This document shows positions 1 through 12,691 of a stretch of DNA of 64,000 nt, piece by piece. The stretch's first letter is position 1. Each line of letters opens with the position of its first letter. Source of the DNA: Amphibalanus amphitrite (taxonomy: Eukaryota > Arthropoda > Thecostraca > Balanomorpha > Balanidae); contig NW_024882936.1 in NCBI RefSeq assembly GCF_019059575.1, forward strand, positions 62,001 to 126,000. Direction: 5' to 3'. Both the position numbers and the translations under genes were made by a program. Under the pieces are notes generated by a model. That model ran no database searches and was not told the DNA's origin. It worked only from the letters and a program-made list of their open reading frames with translations.

Positions 1-573
1 CGAGGTCTAGAACTTCCAAAAAAGTCATTTTTCAAAAATTTTGTGTGTCGTGACGTCATAAATTTTTGAATAACTCCCACATTTTTGAACCGATTCTTCT
101 CAAAATTGGTATGTAGGTGCACATAGACCACTTCTCTGACATATATTCCGGGTTTTTCGATACACTCAGAATTTTGGATTTTATAATGATTTTCCCAAAA
201 AAAGTCAGTTTTTTTAAAAAATTTGGGCCAAAATCCAAAATTTTCAAAAAACCGAGATAGCCATTTGATAGACAAAGTGGAATCACGCATAACCTTTTTT
301 GTTACGTCTTGATTCCTTTAAAAATGAAGATGTTAGCGGCGTTTGAAATTTTGCCGTTTTTGAGGCGAAAATGGCGAACATGACGTCACTAAAACGTCAA
401 TTTCTCAAAAATTTTCTGACGGATTTCGCTCAAATTTTCAGGGAACGTGTCAAATTGATGTATGATAAGATACCGAAAGTTTGACGTCGCTGGCGTAACG
501 CGTTTAGAAGTTATTGGCGAAAAACGGGAGGGGGGGCAGATTCTGCCCCCCCCCCCAGCGGGGCGCGGGTTAA
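1..573. mobile_element. Right part of a TTAA-flanked, poly-G/C-ended DNA element, cut by the window edge
   Basis: The element ends in a run of C followed by AGCGGGGCGCGGGTTAA, with the TTAA at 570-573. The same kind of end (AACGGGGCGCGGGTTAA) closes the full-length element at 36699-37852. The interior also matches that element in reverse orientation: a shared order of GGTCTAGAA, GACGTCAT, TTGGTATGTA and ACATATATTCCGG. It is therefore a second copy of the same family. No transposase is visible, so it is non-autonomous. TTAA plus terminal CCC suggests piggyBac-type mobilisation, which is inference. Confidence 0.6.
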
Positions 574-2160
574 AAGTCTAGGGAAATATACACAGATATA
601 AAACAATGCCTTTTTATTATGCATACCTAAACATGAAGAAACACAATGTCGTCAGCATGATGAAAAGTTCTTTTCTTTTGTGCATCTCGACTCGCTGCAC
701 CTCACACTGTCGTTTTGGATAGCGTTCAAGAACCGCTCCGGCCTCCGGATGGCATTATCGGCATCAGCGGGCGAACAGCACAGCTCCAATGGCAGTCCTG
801 ACGAACGGTACTCACGCTGACGAGGCACGTCCTGCCGCCGTTCAGTGGCCATGCACATTAGATACCCGCAGCAACTCAGCGGCGGGATATGGTCGAAACA
901 TGACCCGAGACGTAATGCCAGTGCAGTGGGATTCGCGTGACAGCGGCACATTTGAGCTGCCACATGCGAAAAGGCAGAAATATTATATCATAGCCGGGGC
1001 AGTTTTACGTGGGTTTCAACATGTCCGTGATTTGTGCATTGGACACTGGGCCGAGCTATCAGCCGTGCAGCTTCATTCATCCCAATAATTAGACCCTAAC
1101 ATTGTTGCGAGGCTAACATTACCTACCTTATATATTGCCACGACAGGATCAAATCAAGTGTGTGCCTAGCTGCTAAAACGAGCCGTAAATGGTGTCATCC
1201 GTCGAGTTTAACAGTGAGTGTTACCGAGGCAATGAGGAAGGGTTTCTACAAACGGTCGATTCACATGTGCCACCCGATTCAGGTAAACAAAACCGCCCAG
1301 CGATCGGATCGGACAATTTGCATCGAGCTTCCGCATCCTACCGTTACCGATCTAGTAGGTACCGCGTGCCCAGACAGGCACGCGCCCGGTGCCAGAACAA
1401 TGCTGGCGTCGTGCCACCACGTGCCTTCCACCACCCACCGATCAACCACGCCGAGTGGTGCTTCCGCGCCGGCCGGAAGTCGAGTGGGCTCGTCAGACGC
1501 GCGGTCACGTATTTTCTGCTCTGGCGAGACCGTACCCGTAGCGCACCTGCGCCAAAGAATAGGATATCCTGCTTCTTGATGCGATCATAACGACTGCATT
1601 ACCTAAGCTACATCGATCAGCGGCGTATTGTCCAAACGGTTACATGACTTTGTCATGGAGATGCTTTCAACCAAACCACTTTGCATCTAGTCTTCAAGAT
1701 CTTAGACCACCACGCTTCCATGACGATGAAACCACGCCATTTGTTCAGTCTTCATTCATATGTTTTTAGACACAACCTTCAGTCTGCCAGTAGTGTTCAT
1801 TGCTCGCCAAACCCTGCTTACAGCACTGGGACCGAGATCCAGCCCCCCACGGCCAGACAGGCGCGGCCCGCGCGGCCGATACCGATATGATGGCGGCCTG
1901 ACCGTGCCCCGACCGGTTAAAGGTCAACGGCGCCGGAACGTTCACGATAGGACCCACGCGGCAACGGTGACCACGATCGAAGTCTGATCAACGACGTCCA
2001 ACAGGCTGGGTTCGCTCTCTTGACCAATGGTCAAGAGATCACGGCCGGGTTCAGGGGGAACACATGAGGTGCCGATCTGGGTCACCGCTGGCCGAGTTCA
2101 TAGTATCTTATCTGTCCCAGGGCCAGCGTCTCTGTTTGGTAGGGCGATGGCTACCTACAT
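574..2160. other. Non-coding stretch, no gene seen
   Basis: Several open frames of 60-140 codons overlap each other on both strands here, but none resembles a known protein. No splice-flanked coding segment or RNA gene was recognised. It probably belongs to an intron of EXT1, whose first coding exon lies to the right on the minus strand. Confidence 0.5.
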
Positions 2161-3685
2161 CAGTAGGCGGAACTATGGTCAAGCGTACCCATTTTCGGGA
2201 ACGCATTTTCGTTCCCATATTTGGGAACGATAAACCCAAATATGGGAACGCCATGTAGGCATTATTTAAAACAAGAAAAAGAACTGTTAAATGACGTCCG
2301 AAAAATATAAAACGATCGTGAACCACCTGATATTTGTCTCAATATTGTTGGGAAAGAGTTTGATATTGTAAGGCCCATCGTGGTTTCAAATCGTTCCCCT
2401 ATTTCTAAAGCAGTCCATCATCCGGGCCGCGAGCCCAAATTTGGGAACGCTCTCGTACACTGGCGCTGCAAGCGTTCCTTATTATGGGAACGGCGTACCC
2501 AAAATTGGGAACGATTTCACCGACGCCTTTCAGGGGCTCTTTTCATTAACAAGCATCACGTCCAACGCCGCAAATTATTGTTAACGCAACAATCATCAGA
2601 TGACCTTTCCGGCAAGACCGTCGCATGTTTCGCCCGGTCTTCTGCGCTTTTATTCCCGTTGATCTCGCAGCGGGCACGCCCCCCTCTGCAGGATTACGTA
2701 ATTCACAACGCTCAGCGATGTTCAACAAGGTCTTCCATACCTATATCCACCGTCCGCGCCGAGGGTGGAGACATGTCAAGCACCTGTCTGTTTATCACCG
2801 GTAGTTGACGAGCACAAGGAAGTATCCAAAAATGGGAACGCTGAATATGTTACACCCTCAAAACACCTAGTTAGTCCCAATGAAAATCTAGTTTTTTCCT
2901 TTCTTGATGAGTGTAAGTGGCAAAAGGCCTGGTAGGATGGGCACGAGGAATGATCGAAATCAGCATAAAAATTATAAATAAGCCACACAGAGCGACCTAT
3001 ATAAGAGAAATTCCCCCAAAACGATCACGCTTAGAAACACGGAAGACAAAAACCACGTTCATGACGCTCCTTATAAAACAACTCTAAACAGCTAGCATCC
3101 AAATAAAATATGTCTATCTGGGATGATATAATACAGCTGAATAATTTCAAACCACTGAAACTGAGTTTACAACAGTAGTTCGGTAAAATCACTGACGTTC
3201 CATGCGGTCGTGCGCCCCGACACCAAATGTCACCAATATTACCCCCGGACTGTCCGCGTGTTCGCTTGCATATGTCAGCATCTGGTGTCGCTAGTATGAA
3301 ACTTCATAACCAGGCGAAAATTATTATACTTGACCTCAAAATGTAAAAAACGCTTCATTTTCCTTAAAATTGCAAGTTAAATGTAGTATAACCCATGTTT
3401 TCACCGTTCCGTCATTTCAAAAAATCATTAAAAATATCATTCGACGGTCAATTTCCTTGTGCAACGGTCAGATTAAAGATAATTTTATAGAGACTTAGTA
3501 GATACTTAAATTAGCGTGCACTTTTTTGAGACGTGATGCACTAATGAGTTTTAGTGGGCGAACGGCCGAAAAATTACCTTCCGTTCCCATAAATGGGAAC
3601 GCCCGTTCCCATATTTGGGAACTCCGTTCCCAAAAATGGGAACGTTCCTATATTTGGGTACTCATGACCATAGTTCCGCCTACTG
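2161..3685. mobile_element. Non-autonomous DNA transposon with 21-bp perfect terminal inverted repeats
   Basis: The left end reads CAGTAGGCGGAACTATGGTC and the right end is its exact complement (21 bp in all). ACAT directly flanks both ends (2157-2160 and 3686-3689), a possible 4-bp target duplication. Palindromes of the type GTTCCCATATTTGGGAAC and their halves crowd both subterminal regions (2194-2510 and 3580-3660), with one at 2824. Such repeated palindromes are typical transposase-binding arrays, which is inference. There is no convincing transposase frame inside. The CAGTAGGCGG start resembles hAT ends, but an 8-bp duplication is not seen. Confidence 0.7.
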
Positions 3686-3689
3686 ACAT

Positions 3690-4930
3690 GAAATGGCACT
3701 CGCGAACGAGCCGTTCGCGGGTCGCGTCGAAAGGAGTTCAATATCTCCCTGGGGTGCCGTAGCGATGTGGGGTGGGGGGCAGTGGAGGGTGCGTGGGGTC
3801 ACGGTGACACTGGGACTAAGGTCGGTAGCCGATGACCAGTAGATGGTCGTCACTGGCCGGGAGGAAAAATAGGGACATTGAAGAGCAGGAGAGACGATGA
3901 ACGAAGGCGAGTGAAGAGTAGAGAAGTAAAGAAATCAAGGACAAATAATGGCCCGGCTGTTTCTGCACTCATCATTCGTTGCAGGTATCTGTTTGACTGG
4001 CACACAGGGGACGACATCTGACACCGAAGGACGACGTCGGAATGCTCTTAGCGGCTTTACGACGACGCAGAACAATAGAACAAACACACATCCAACTCAT
4101 GCTTATCCCAATCTGACAATGAGACACTGCAAGGAAGAGTGCGCTAGGTCTGCACGATGAATCGCTAAGCCCATCTGTGATGCGGAAACAATCCGCAGCA
4201 TCAGGCTGCTCCAATGAGCCTACATACGAGAGATGCAGTAGATGCCGCCAAACGCGCCAGACGCCCGACAATGAAGATGGCACTGCGCCAAATTATCTGC
4301 GACGACAGAGCAAATACGCATTTGCAACTCAAAGGACCGGTGTCTTCACAATTTGGTTAGAAGTCACCTAGCGTAGCACCCTGGTCGGTATCGCTCGGTA
4401 CATATGACCAGCGGCTGTCTCGCACATTTTAGAGCCGCCGAGATCTCGCTGTCCACCAGAGCTCATACAACCATACGCTTTTAACGTCCACTTTATGTAC
4501 AGACGACCGGCCCTTCTCTCTCGCCCCTCTCGGCCGGGGTTTTTGTCCCCCACAAAAACACGGGCGCTGCGCCGGAGAGGCGGCTGCGCTCCGTTATTTG
4601 GCCGCGCCCCGCTCGAGTTTCGCTGGGCAGCAGCTGTTCTTTGGGTCGGATTTGTGCCGCACACTGGAGGTTCAACAACTGCCGCCGGTCGTCAGACTTT
4701 GTAACAGCAGGCTAAGACGTCCGGATTACAGGGCAAAAGAAGTCCTCTGTTACCTAAAACGGCACAACGCTGCTGGGTGCACGGGGAGGTTCGAGCTTTG
4801 TTGCATGCGCAATCTCTGGCAAAACAGCCGTGATAGATATACCCATTGGAGTGATTTATGATGGTGGTGACAAAAAAAAAAACAATACATGTGCGATGAC
4901 TGTTACTTAGCCTATCGCGGCCATTAGTCA
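3690..4930. other. Non-coding stretch, no gene seen
   Basis: The sequence is mixed composition with short overlapping open frames only. A GC-rich patch around 4490-4640 contains a small inverted repeat near 4536-4560. No conserved protein or RNA gene was recognised. Confidence 0.45.
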
Positions 4931-4949
4931 ATGGTTAGATACACGACGA

Positions 4950-5107
4950 TCAACACAAGTGGGAGGGAGAAAGGGAAGAAAGGAGGGAAGAGGCAATGGT
5001 GGGAGGAGGAAAGGGAGGGAAAGAGGGAAGGCAGAGAGAGGGAGGAGATAGGAATGAGGAAGGAAGAAAGAGACAGGGAGAAAGGGAGAAATGCGAAAAA
5101 AGAAAAC
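4950..5107. repeat. Homopurine (A/G) tract
   Basis: About 150 bases are almost exclusively A and G on the plus strand, built from degenerate GGGA, GGAA and GAGG words. The open frames across it are lysine, arginine and glutamate low-complexity artefacts. Such mirror-rich purine tracts can form triplex DNA. Confidence 0.7.
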
Positions 5108-5614
5108 CCCAAATCGTTTACGATATAGGACAGATTTGAACTCGGTGATGATCGGAGCCTTTTTCCAATATCAGACGCACCGGAAGAGCGGTCATGAATA
5201 ACCGGAACGTCTTGTTTCATATTGAGACGCCTAACCGAGGAAAAGCCTCCCGCAATATGAACTTTCCCAGTATCGGCTGTTGCTCAGAAGAATCGAGGAA
5301 AGACAAAGGAAAGTTGGAGGAAGCGAAAAAGCGGTGCGTGGCGCAGGCAACAAAAAATGGAACATGCGAGAAAACATGATAATATTTTTCACAAGGCCAA
5401 AAACATCAATGAGCGAGCAAAACGACGGAGCACCGAACGCGGCGTCGCAATCCTATAGTAAGCCTAAGTAGTAATCCTATAGTAAGCCTAAGCGGGTCGG
5501 CGAACAGTGCATCTGGCTCCGAGAACTCTGCATGCACCACAGTAGCTCTGAGAAAACGCTCTCCGTGCGGGCAGTTCTAGAAAAGACTAAGCGGGAGTGG
5601 GAGGATAGCGACCG

Positions 5615-5672
5615 TCAACGCTGCCGCCGCAGGCTCAGCCGCCGCAGGCCCAGCCGCCACAGGCTCAGCTGC
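5615..5672 (+). repeat. 15-bp minisatellite (about four units)
   Basis: Units of the form CGCAGGCTCAGCCGC are repeated with small changes. The period is a multiple of three, which keeps spurious frames open on both strands. Confidence 0.6.
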
Positions 5673-6915
5673 CACCTCCCACTCCGCCGTAAGCGTCACC
5701 GGCTTCCGCGCGTGACGGATGGCCCGGCTAACGACCACGTGACGAGTGACGGTGACCAGGCGCGTCACCGCGCGGCACGCCGGCGTGCCAGCCATGCAAC
5801 ACGTGCCATGCGCCAACGGCCGGGTGACACTGCCAGCTGGCGGCTGCCGCAGGTCGGCCAGAGGGGCAGGCGGGCAGGAGAGGGGTCGGCTCGCGGGGCA
5901 GTGACCGGGCCGCAACAGAGGGGATGGGTGCACTGCACTGTGCAGGGATGTAGCGGCCAGGGGAGGGGGAGGAGGCTGTTTACTGTTCAGGAGCTTCAGA
6001 TGGGCCACCGATAGGCACGCGCCCAGAGTGCGCCGGTCAAGTGACGGTAATCTGTGTCGAGGGCGGACGGCCTTGCCTCTGTCCGTCCGCCTCTCGAGAC
6101 GAGAGGCCACTGGGCGCTGGGGAGAGCGGCTCGGTCCAAATCCGCGCCGGGCAATCGGTCCGGGAGCGCTGGGAGCGGCTGTGGAGCCGACGCGCTGACG
6201 GGCCGCCGTTTTCTGCCCCACCGCGCCCCGCTCGGGGTTTACTGATCTATTCGAAAGTCGTCTGCTCTCGGCGCGGATCGCAACAGTCACAATCCGGATT
6301 TCCAACAGAGATCGGGAGGAGCCGGCGCCGCTCGGATGGAGCCACTTCAGCGGATAGCCAAACTATTCCAGCTGACGAGTGGACGGCCGAGACGCAGCCG
6401 GACAGTTTCGTTTGGTCGCCGCGTTATTTAAGAATGACATCAACGGAAGCTGTGCGAGTTGTCAACGGAGTTGTGCGGAAGTGCTCCTCTCTGTCACAGC
6501 TGCCGTGAGAAGATGACGGCTGGGGAGCGTAGATTAACTTACTGATCAGTTGAGAATAGACGCGAACGGACCCGGGAAAAGGAAATGCGGCTTAGGGTAG
6601 TAGGATACCATTTAGCTTAGGTAGTTTTGCCGTGGGTCTATCTCCAGCTTATCCTAACCAGACAGCGATGTGGTTTTCAGATGGTTTTGCACGATTTATG
6701 GATGAACAACAGGAAATGCGAGTGATAGTGCTAACGCCACAAGAAAATACGGACGATATACGGATGGTTCCTCTTCACATGCGACGGAAGTCAGAACTCC
6801 AGGGCGAGGAAGGGTGCTTCTGCTCATACCAACGGATTCCAATGATGAATGATGGCCATGCATCGCGGAGCCGACAGTGATGGAGGATGATGGGCTGGGG
6901 AGCGGACGTTCCCGT

Positions 6916-7033
6916 CCTCCCGGTGGAGCGCGGCTCTCCTCTCAGCCACACCACCCTCCCGGCGGAGCGCGGCTCTCCTCTCAGCCACACCACCCCGCCG
7001 GTGGAGCGCGGCTCTCCTCTCAGCCACACCACC
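6916..7033 (+). repeat. 39-bp tandem repeat, three units
   Basis: Three nearly identical units contain GAGCGCGGCTCTCCTCTCAG followed by CCACACCACC. The period is divisible by three, so the translated frames look repetitive. No protein context supports coding. Confidence 0.75.
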
Positions 7034-10000
7034 CCACCGTAGGGCAGGAGATGACAGAGATGGGGGCGCGGGTCTGCGCCTATCGGCAGCGCGCGGCCCG
7101 GCGGCAGCAGAGTCGAGATGAATGCCGCGTCGTTGCCAATTCAGATCGCTGCAGGCGCCAGCTCGTCTCGGCTAAATGACGGCCCGGGCGAGCTGTGCAG
7201 CCGCTGCCGACAGCTCGGCCTGGGCTCCGGTAGTCCGGGGTGCCCCCCGGCACTCCGTCCGGGTACTCCGGCGTGTCCGGAGTGCCTCCGGGAGTACGGG
7301 GTTTCCGGCCGAAAAGCGACCAGCGCGATAACTCGCGCCGTGCACAAACTGAGTGTAAATTGCCAAGATTCACGGCCCAGATAGCGCGAACGATCAGCAC
7401 CAGGAGGGATAACGAGCCCCACTACCGGAGCTATAAATGTGTGCATCAGTCACGAGCTGGCGCCCTCCCCTCCGCGGCTCCCGGGCCACTCTGGCGAGTT
7501 TCATCTGAGGCTGCCGCTGGCCTCGGCAAACGGCATTCCCGCAATAACGGGAGCACGCCGCCGCGGCCGGGACGCCGCATGACATGAATTGGAAACTTTA
7601 GGAGCCGTTCTGCGAGTTCAATCTCCGTCGCTCGAGCAGTCGGCGGCACTCGCTCGAAATCAGTCCCAGTCACAACTCAGTCCGAACGTCCTCTCTGGGC
7701 ACGCCAGCACCACTCGAGCCCGACAAATGCGCCAATACTTTAGTCAATCGATATATCGGAATCTGCGGCAGGCCAGTTTGCGGTGGCGACAATGGATTTC
7801 TATATCTGAATAATGAGACCACGCCACTGTAGCAGGCCCGTCTGGTTCCAACGGCCGCAGAAGGTCGCAGCTGAAGCCAAACCGTATGGCTTCAAGGACC
7901 GCTCCGCCCTGGTCGAAGGCGGGGCCACGCTGGCAAAGTTCGTTGTCGGGCAGACACGCAGTCACCTGTTCATCCCCCCCCTCCCCGCCACCGCCCACCT
8001 ACTTAGTAATCCAGTCAGTGGAGCTGTGCGCTGCACCAGCTCCCGACAGTGCAGTGGCTGCTGCGCGGGCGCCTCACCGTGCAGGAGGGGCGCCCCACGA
8101 GGGCACCCGCTGGCCCGCCTACAGCCGCCGCAGGAGGGCCGTGTAGCGGTCAGACCGGGGGCAGCTGAAGTAGCCGCGGAGGAAAGGCGCACGCCCACCC
8201 CACACATGTCGAGTGCCATAAAGGGAGCGGGTTCAGCCAGGTGTTACCTGTTTATGACCTGACGTGCCGAGTCAGCGTGATACTTAGGCACTGAGCGTGC
8301 CATAATTAAACTATAAATCACTGCAGTAAGGTACAACGATGGCCCATTTACAGATTGCAGCGATCATAGGCAAGATAAAAATGACAATGGATGGAACGAA
8401 TTCCCCATCACCATTACCTAAAATAGGTACCAAATGCCAATTGGATTGGATTGCCGATTTTCGAACTTATCAAATAGGATGGTCTGCTTCTGAGCAAATA
8501 ACAAAATGAAAACAGGGCACAAAAGGAAAAATAAAATTGCAATACGCAGAGCCATTTCTCCAACCCCGCAGGCAATCGAGGGAAGCCGCTGAACCACCAG
8601 GATAAACCTCCAGACGCAATCAATGGATGCAATCAAAGGTCTGATTGAAGAGACACGTCGTGGCCCAGTTCGTTGAAATGTCCGACGACCAATAACTACG
8701 CGCGGATCCTTGGAGCTCGCGTGACTGGCCTCTGACCATCGACCACCTTCCCCGCAGCCTGTCCCCACGCAGTCCCGGAGCGGTCAGTCGGCGGGTGACC
8801 CGGTGACCTCTCGCCAGCGGCCTCTGTCCCCTGTGACCTCTGCTCACCGTCCGGTGACCTTTTCTAATCCTCCAGGCCCCAGGCGACCCCTATTCAGCAT
8901 TTACAAGACCGGAGACATTCCAGCCACAATAACAGGAGACATTTTTGCCCATAACATTGCTGTGAAAACAACTGACCCCTGTGTTGCATCACGCCCATAG
9001 GCGGACGATATTCATACCACGGAGTGCCTCGCTCACTGCAGACGAGACACGCAGTCCGCAGTCGCACAACCTGGGCTTATCCCCGAGCGGGCGGGTCAGA
9101 GACCGTCGGGGTCGCTCTCGCACTGACCGATGTGCGTCCATCGATCCGTCGTCAGTTATTGGCTGTTCCTCTCTGCCGTTAGCTGTGCCCACTCGATCGA
9201 CAGATCACGAGTGATCGGGGCCGGTCGGGTCGTGGGCCGGTCGGGGTCATAGATCGGTCGAGGATCGGGGCCGCGGTCGGGGTCTCGGGTCGGTGGGGGA
9301 GGGCGATCGGGAAGGGTCGGAGGTGATGATTGCCGCTCCCCGCCGCGCCGATGGTCGTCCCTCTGACGGATCACTGCCCCCCGGGCGTCGTATCGCTCCG
9401 GGCGGTGGGGTCGCCGGCGGGCGATCTCCCCCGGGGTATTGAGGGTGGGTATCGCCCAGAGCAGTGGGGTCGCTCGCGGCAAATCTCACCCCAGGGAGGT
9501 ATCGTTCCGGTCGGATAGAGAAGGTAATAACGCCGCACGGAGCGCAGGGCAGCGGAAAAACGAGAAACAGAATGAACAACACTGGTGAGGGGTGGATAAA
9601 TAAATAGCTGGAAACTGGCGGCAATCAGATAAAACTGGGGCCAACCGGACATTCCAGAGGAGCTCTGTGGTGTTATCACCCTAACCAAAGGAACTACGAA
9701 TTGGAAATCAAAAGAATGCAATTTGTTGGTGAGCTGCTGAAGTCAAGCAGATTCAGACAGGGACGTCAGTCACCAAACTTGAACTGTGCATTGAACTTTC
9801 AACGACTGACAACTTTCAAACTTCCCAGATGGAATGGGATGATAGTTCTAAATCTGCTGACCGCTAGCCGCATCACCACCATAAAATTCCGACAATGCAC
9901 TGCGCCAACGACGAATGGTGGCACGAATGCGGGATCACAACCGAACGGTGCGGTCACGAACAACACGTGAGGTTACGACCAGAGCTCAGCTGCGGTTCTG

Positions 10001-11019
10001 GTCACGGTACAGAGTCACGAGCAGTTTTCATGACTCACCATCACTCGAGGAAGTCGGCTCTAATCTGGTGCGACGGCTGGTTCATGCTGGTTTCGAAGTT
10101 ATATATCAGCTACCAAAGGCGGATAACAGAGTGGACTTAGACCAGACAAAGCACACAATGGCTGCTTTACTATGCTATCAGTGCACGGTAGACTGAGATC
10201 TGTGCATGGCCACTGGCCATTGCATTTTCATCGCACGGTGAACAGTAACACACAAAACGAGCCCCTACGACAAAAAAGCTACGTTAAAATAACGAAATAA
10301 AATCCAACAATATGATGATGATCACCATAAACCTAATTTCAAGAACATGTCGATAACTAGTAGTAACTACATGTCTTCTTGACTGTTTTTTTTTTAGCAC
10401 GTGCTCATATCCCGAGCGTCCATTCTGTATGTTCTGTTCACCGGATATTGAAACGTTCACGGCGTGACAAGCCGTTCAGTGCCAGCCAGTCTCAGCGAAG
10501 CAAACACGTCTGTTTCTCAGATCCCACAATTCTCAGAGGCCCCCGGTGCCCCTGTCCGCCACGCGAGTTCATGCCCCTCTCCCTCTCTCGTATAAATATT
10601 TGGACACGCCACACACGCCTGGCATGGAAGGTCAGCCGCGGTATTTTAGTATACCAGACGACAAACAAAAAATAATATACTGCTGCTGCCGTAGAAAGCG
10701 GCAAACAGACACTAACTGCGTATAACATTTCACAGAATGCCAGTAAAATTAATGACTCATGCCACGATCTTGCCCAAGTTCGACTTGCACTCTGATAGAG
10801 GCGGTGGCATGCGAGGCTAGCTGCGTGTCAAACCTAGTTATGCAGGCATTCTGACATGTACATGAGGGATGTTTTATAAACTAGCACTTAACCGGTAACC
10901 CGCGTCCAAGGGATGGCTTAACCGTTTAACTTTCGGACTAATTGGCATAAGATGCAACTGAACACCCATCAAAACTAGTCGATGAATGACATTCCTCTGA
11001 ACTATGCGTTAAAACTCAC

Positions 11020-11754
11020 CTTGAAGGCGAGGAGGTACTTTTTGACGGCCGGGAAGTTGTAGGCGCTGACCAGTCCGTGCTCTCCGCCGCGCTCCGGGTG
11101 CTGTTTGGGGAACAGCGGCAGCGACACGTCGAACCCCTGGCGAAAGTTCTCCTCCGACATACTGGCCTTGGCCAGAATCGCCTCGCCCACATCGAACATG
11201 AGATCCTCGCTGTAGTCGGGCCAGCTGCCGCTGAATAGGTTGAACACCACGTGGTTGCGTCCGTTGTTCCAGAGCGGCAGGGCGCGCACCTTCTGCTCCA
11301 GCTGGTGCACAAAGTCGCCACTCAGTTGGTCACGGTCCAGCGTGTCCAGCGCCAGCACGAACAGACACGCCTCGGCCGGGTCGGTGGTGGCCAGTCGCGA
11401 CTCACGCACGGCGTCCAGCAGGCGCCGGTAGGTGCGGCCCGGCGGCGCGCCAGGGTCCTCCGGGTACACATACACGCGGAACGGCCGGCCCGCGCAGCGC
11501 GACACGTCGAAACAGGTGGCCATCCGACAGCGGCGCGCCGTCGTCTCGGCGGCACGCTGCAGCCGGCGCACACTCGGTCCCACATCGGCCGTCTGGCGCG
11601 CCGCGCGCCGCCCCCAGCCCTCCCTGAAAGACGCCAGAGCCGACCGGTCTAGGGGCGCACCGGCGCTCCGCCATGGGGCGAACGCGCCGAAGTAGCATAT
11701 GCCCAAGAAGGCGACGCATGTGACGGCCAGCAGGTATCTCTTTTTGGCCTGCAT
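11020..11754 (-). CDS. EXT1: Exostosin-1 (EXT1 / tout-velu), first coding exon; heparan sulfate co-polymerase
   Basis: This exon encodes the first 245 residues of EXT1, a Golgi type II membrane glycosyltransferase. With EXT2, EXT1 extends heparan sulfate by adding GlcA and GlcNAc. The N-terminus MQAKKRY matches vertebrate EXT1 exactly and precedes a hydrophobic signal-anchor (about residues 8-26). The exostosin (GT47) domain starts near residue 80 with CFDVSRC and VYVYP. Conserved blocks follow: DPAEACLFVL, LDTLDRDQLS, LPLWNNGRNH and SWPDYSED. The ATG sits in a perfect Kozak context (GCCGCCATGC). The exon ends in phase 0 after AFK at AAG|GTGAGT. The catalytic remainder (about two thirds) lies off the left edge of the window. 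Vertebrate EXT1 also has a long first coding exon. Identification is very secure. Confidence 0.95.
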
Positions 11755-11850
11755 GGCGGCGCAGCGGGAGGCCGGCGGACACCGGCCGCAGGCCGAGGTT
11801 ACCGTAACGGGCCCGAGGGTCGGCGGCGGCGGCGACCCGCCATCTCACAC
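11755..11850 (-). other. EXT1: EXT1 5' UTR part of the exon and its splice acceptor
   Basis: Upstream of the EXT1 ATG (minus strand) there is a pyrimidine-rich tract ending TGTGTTTCAG, with the AG at 11852-11851. This is a good 3' splice site. It implies the coding exon is preceded by at least one non-coding 5' exon further right, which I could not locate. Confidence 0.6.
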
Positions 11851-11852
11851 CT

Positions 11853-12683
11853 GAAACACACGGAGGGGGCCAGTCAGGGAGAGAGCAGAGCGCATAAGCA
11901 TTCGTATGTAACTATGATTTTTTTTTATTTCGCCTTTCAGTGGGCTCTCCCTATTGGCGATATTGTAAAATAAACAAATAAGCAAACAAATAAACATTCG
12001 TGGAACGAGCGACACCGCAAGCACACACAGAAGGCACAGGCATACGACGAAACTCAACAATAGATTGAATACAATAGGCCGTCACACACACGAAGATAGC
12101 GAGACAGGGATTCACCAAGCTTCAAAAAAGTGAGGAGCGGACGTCATCCCTGTCTGACCACAGGCGGGTACCTGACCTCATCCCAAACAGGCCTGTTCGC
12201 GCGTTCACTGTTAAATAACAAACGACTATCCGCGACGCACAATAACAGGGAAAACACGCAGTACAAGCAAAACTGGCCGACGCGACAGCAGAAAGGGTAG
12301 GACAGCGTGTTAAGTGAGTGCCAGGTTACTAAGCCCGGGTACTGACACCAAACTACACTGGTCAATTGCCAACTTTCCTTGGAAACGGAACTCATTATAG
12401 CGCTGATGAACATTGATAACCCATTCACGAGAAAACGGAACGGTTATGAAGTGGTAAAATTATGTTTTGCCTCAGAACGAAGGAAGACAACTAAAAAAGA
12501 AACTAAAAACATGCTCCATAACGACGGAAGGATGCTGATGGTAGGGATATGATTATAATACCTCCGCGGGCAAATTCCAGTACCCCTAAATGTTGCATTT
12601 TCCCCGCTAACCAAGCATATTATGCACGTAGGCTCGTGAAATGCATTGTACATATTCCAATTAACTTTAATGAAGCTTAATTA
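11853..12683. other. EXT1: Non-coding stretch, probably 5' UTR intron or upstream region of EXT1
   Basis: This is moderately AT-rich sequence. No protein-like frame, TATA-type promoter or RNA gene could be supported. Confidence 0.4.
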
Positions 12684-12691
12684 ATTCCACT

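Larger units (their letters stand above)
5128..11013. other. Probable EXT1 first coding intron; GC-rich, low-complexity patches
   Basis: The EXT1 exon at 11020-11754 ends in a minus-strand GTGAGT donor, so the sequence to its left should be intron. I found no match to the next expected EXT1 segment (the exostosin domain continuation), so the next exon is probably beyond the window. Long GC-rich frames at 5532-6508 and 7080-7590 look like composition artefacts. GGTCGGGG-like repeats occur at 9215-9310. Two adjacent copies of TCCTATAGTAAGCCTAAG lie at 5450-5490. Confidence 0.5.

Noticed and set aside
5532-6508. Long open frames of 155-242 codons on both strands
   Set aside because: Pro/Arg/Ala-rich, mutually overlapping and without domains or splice support; best explained by high GC content.
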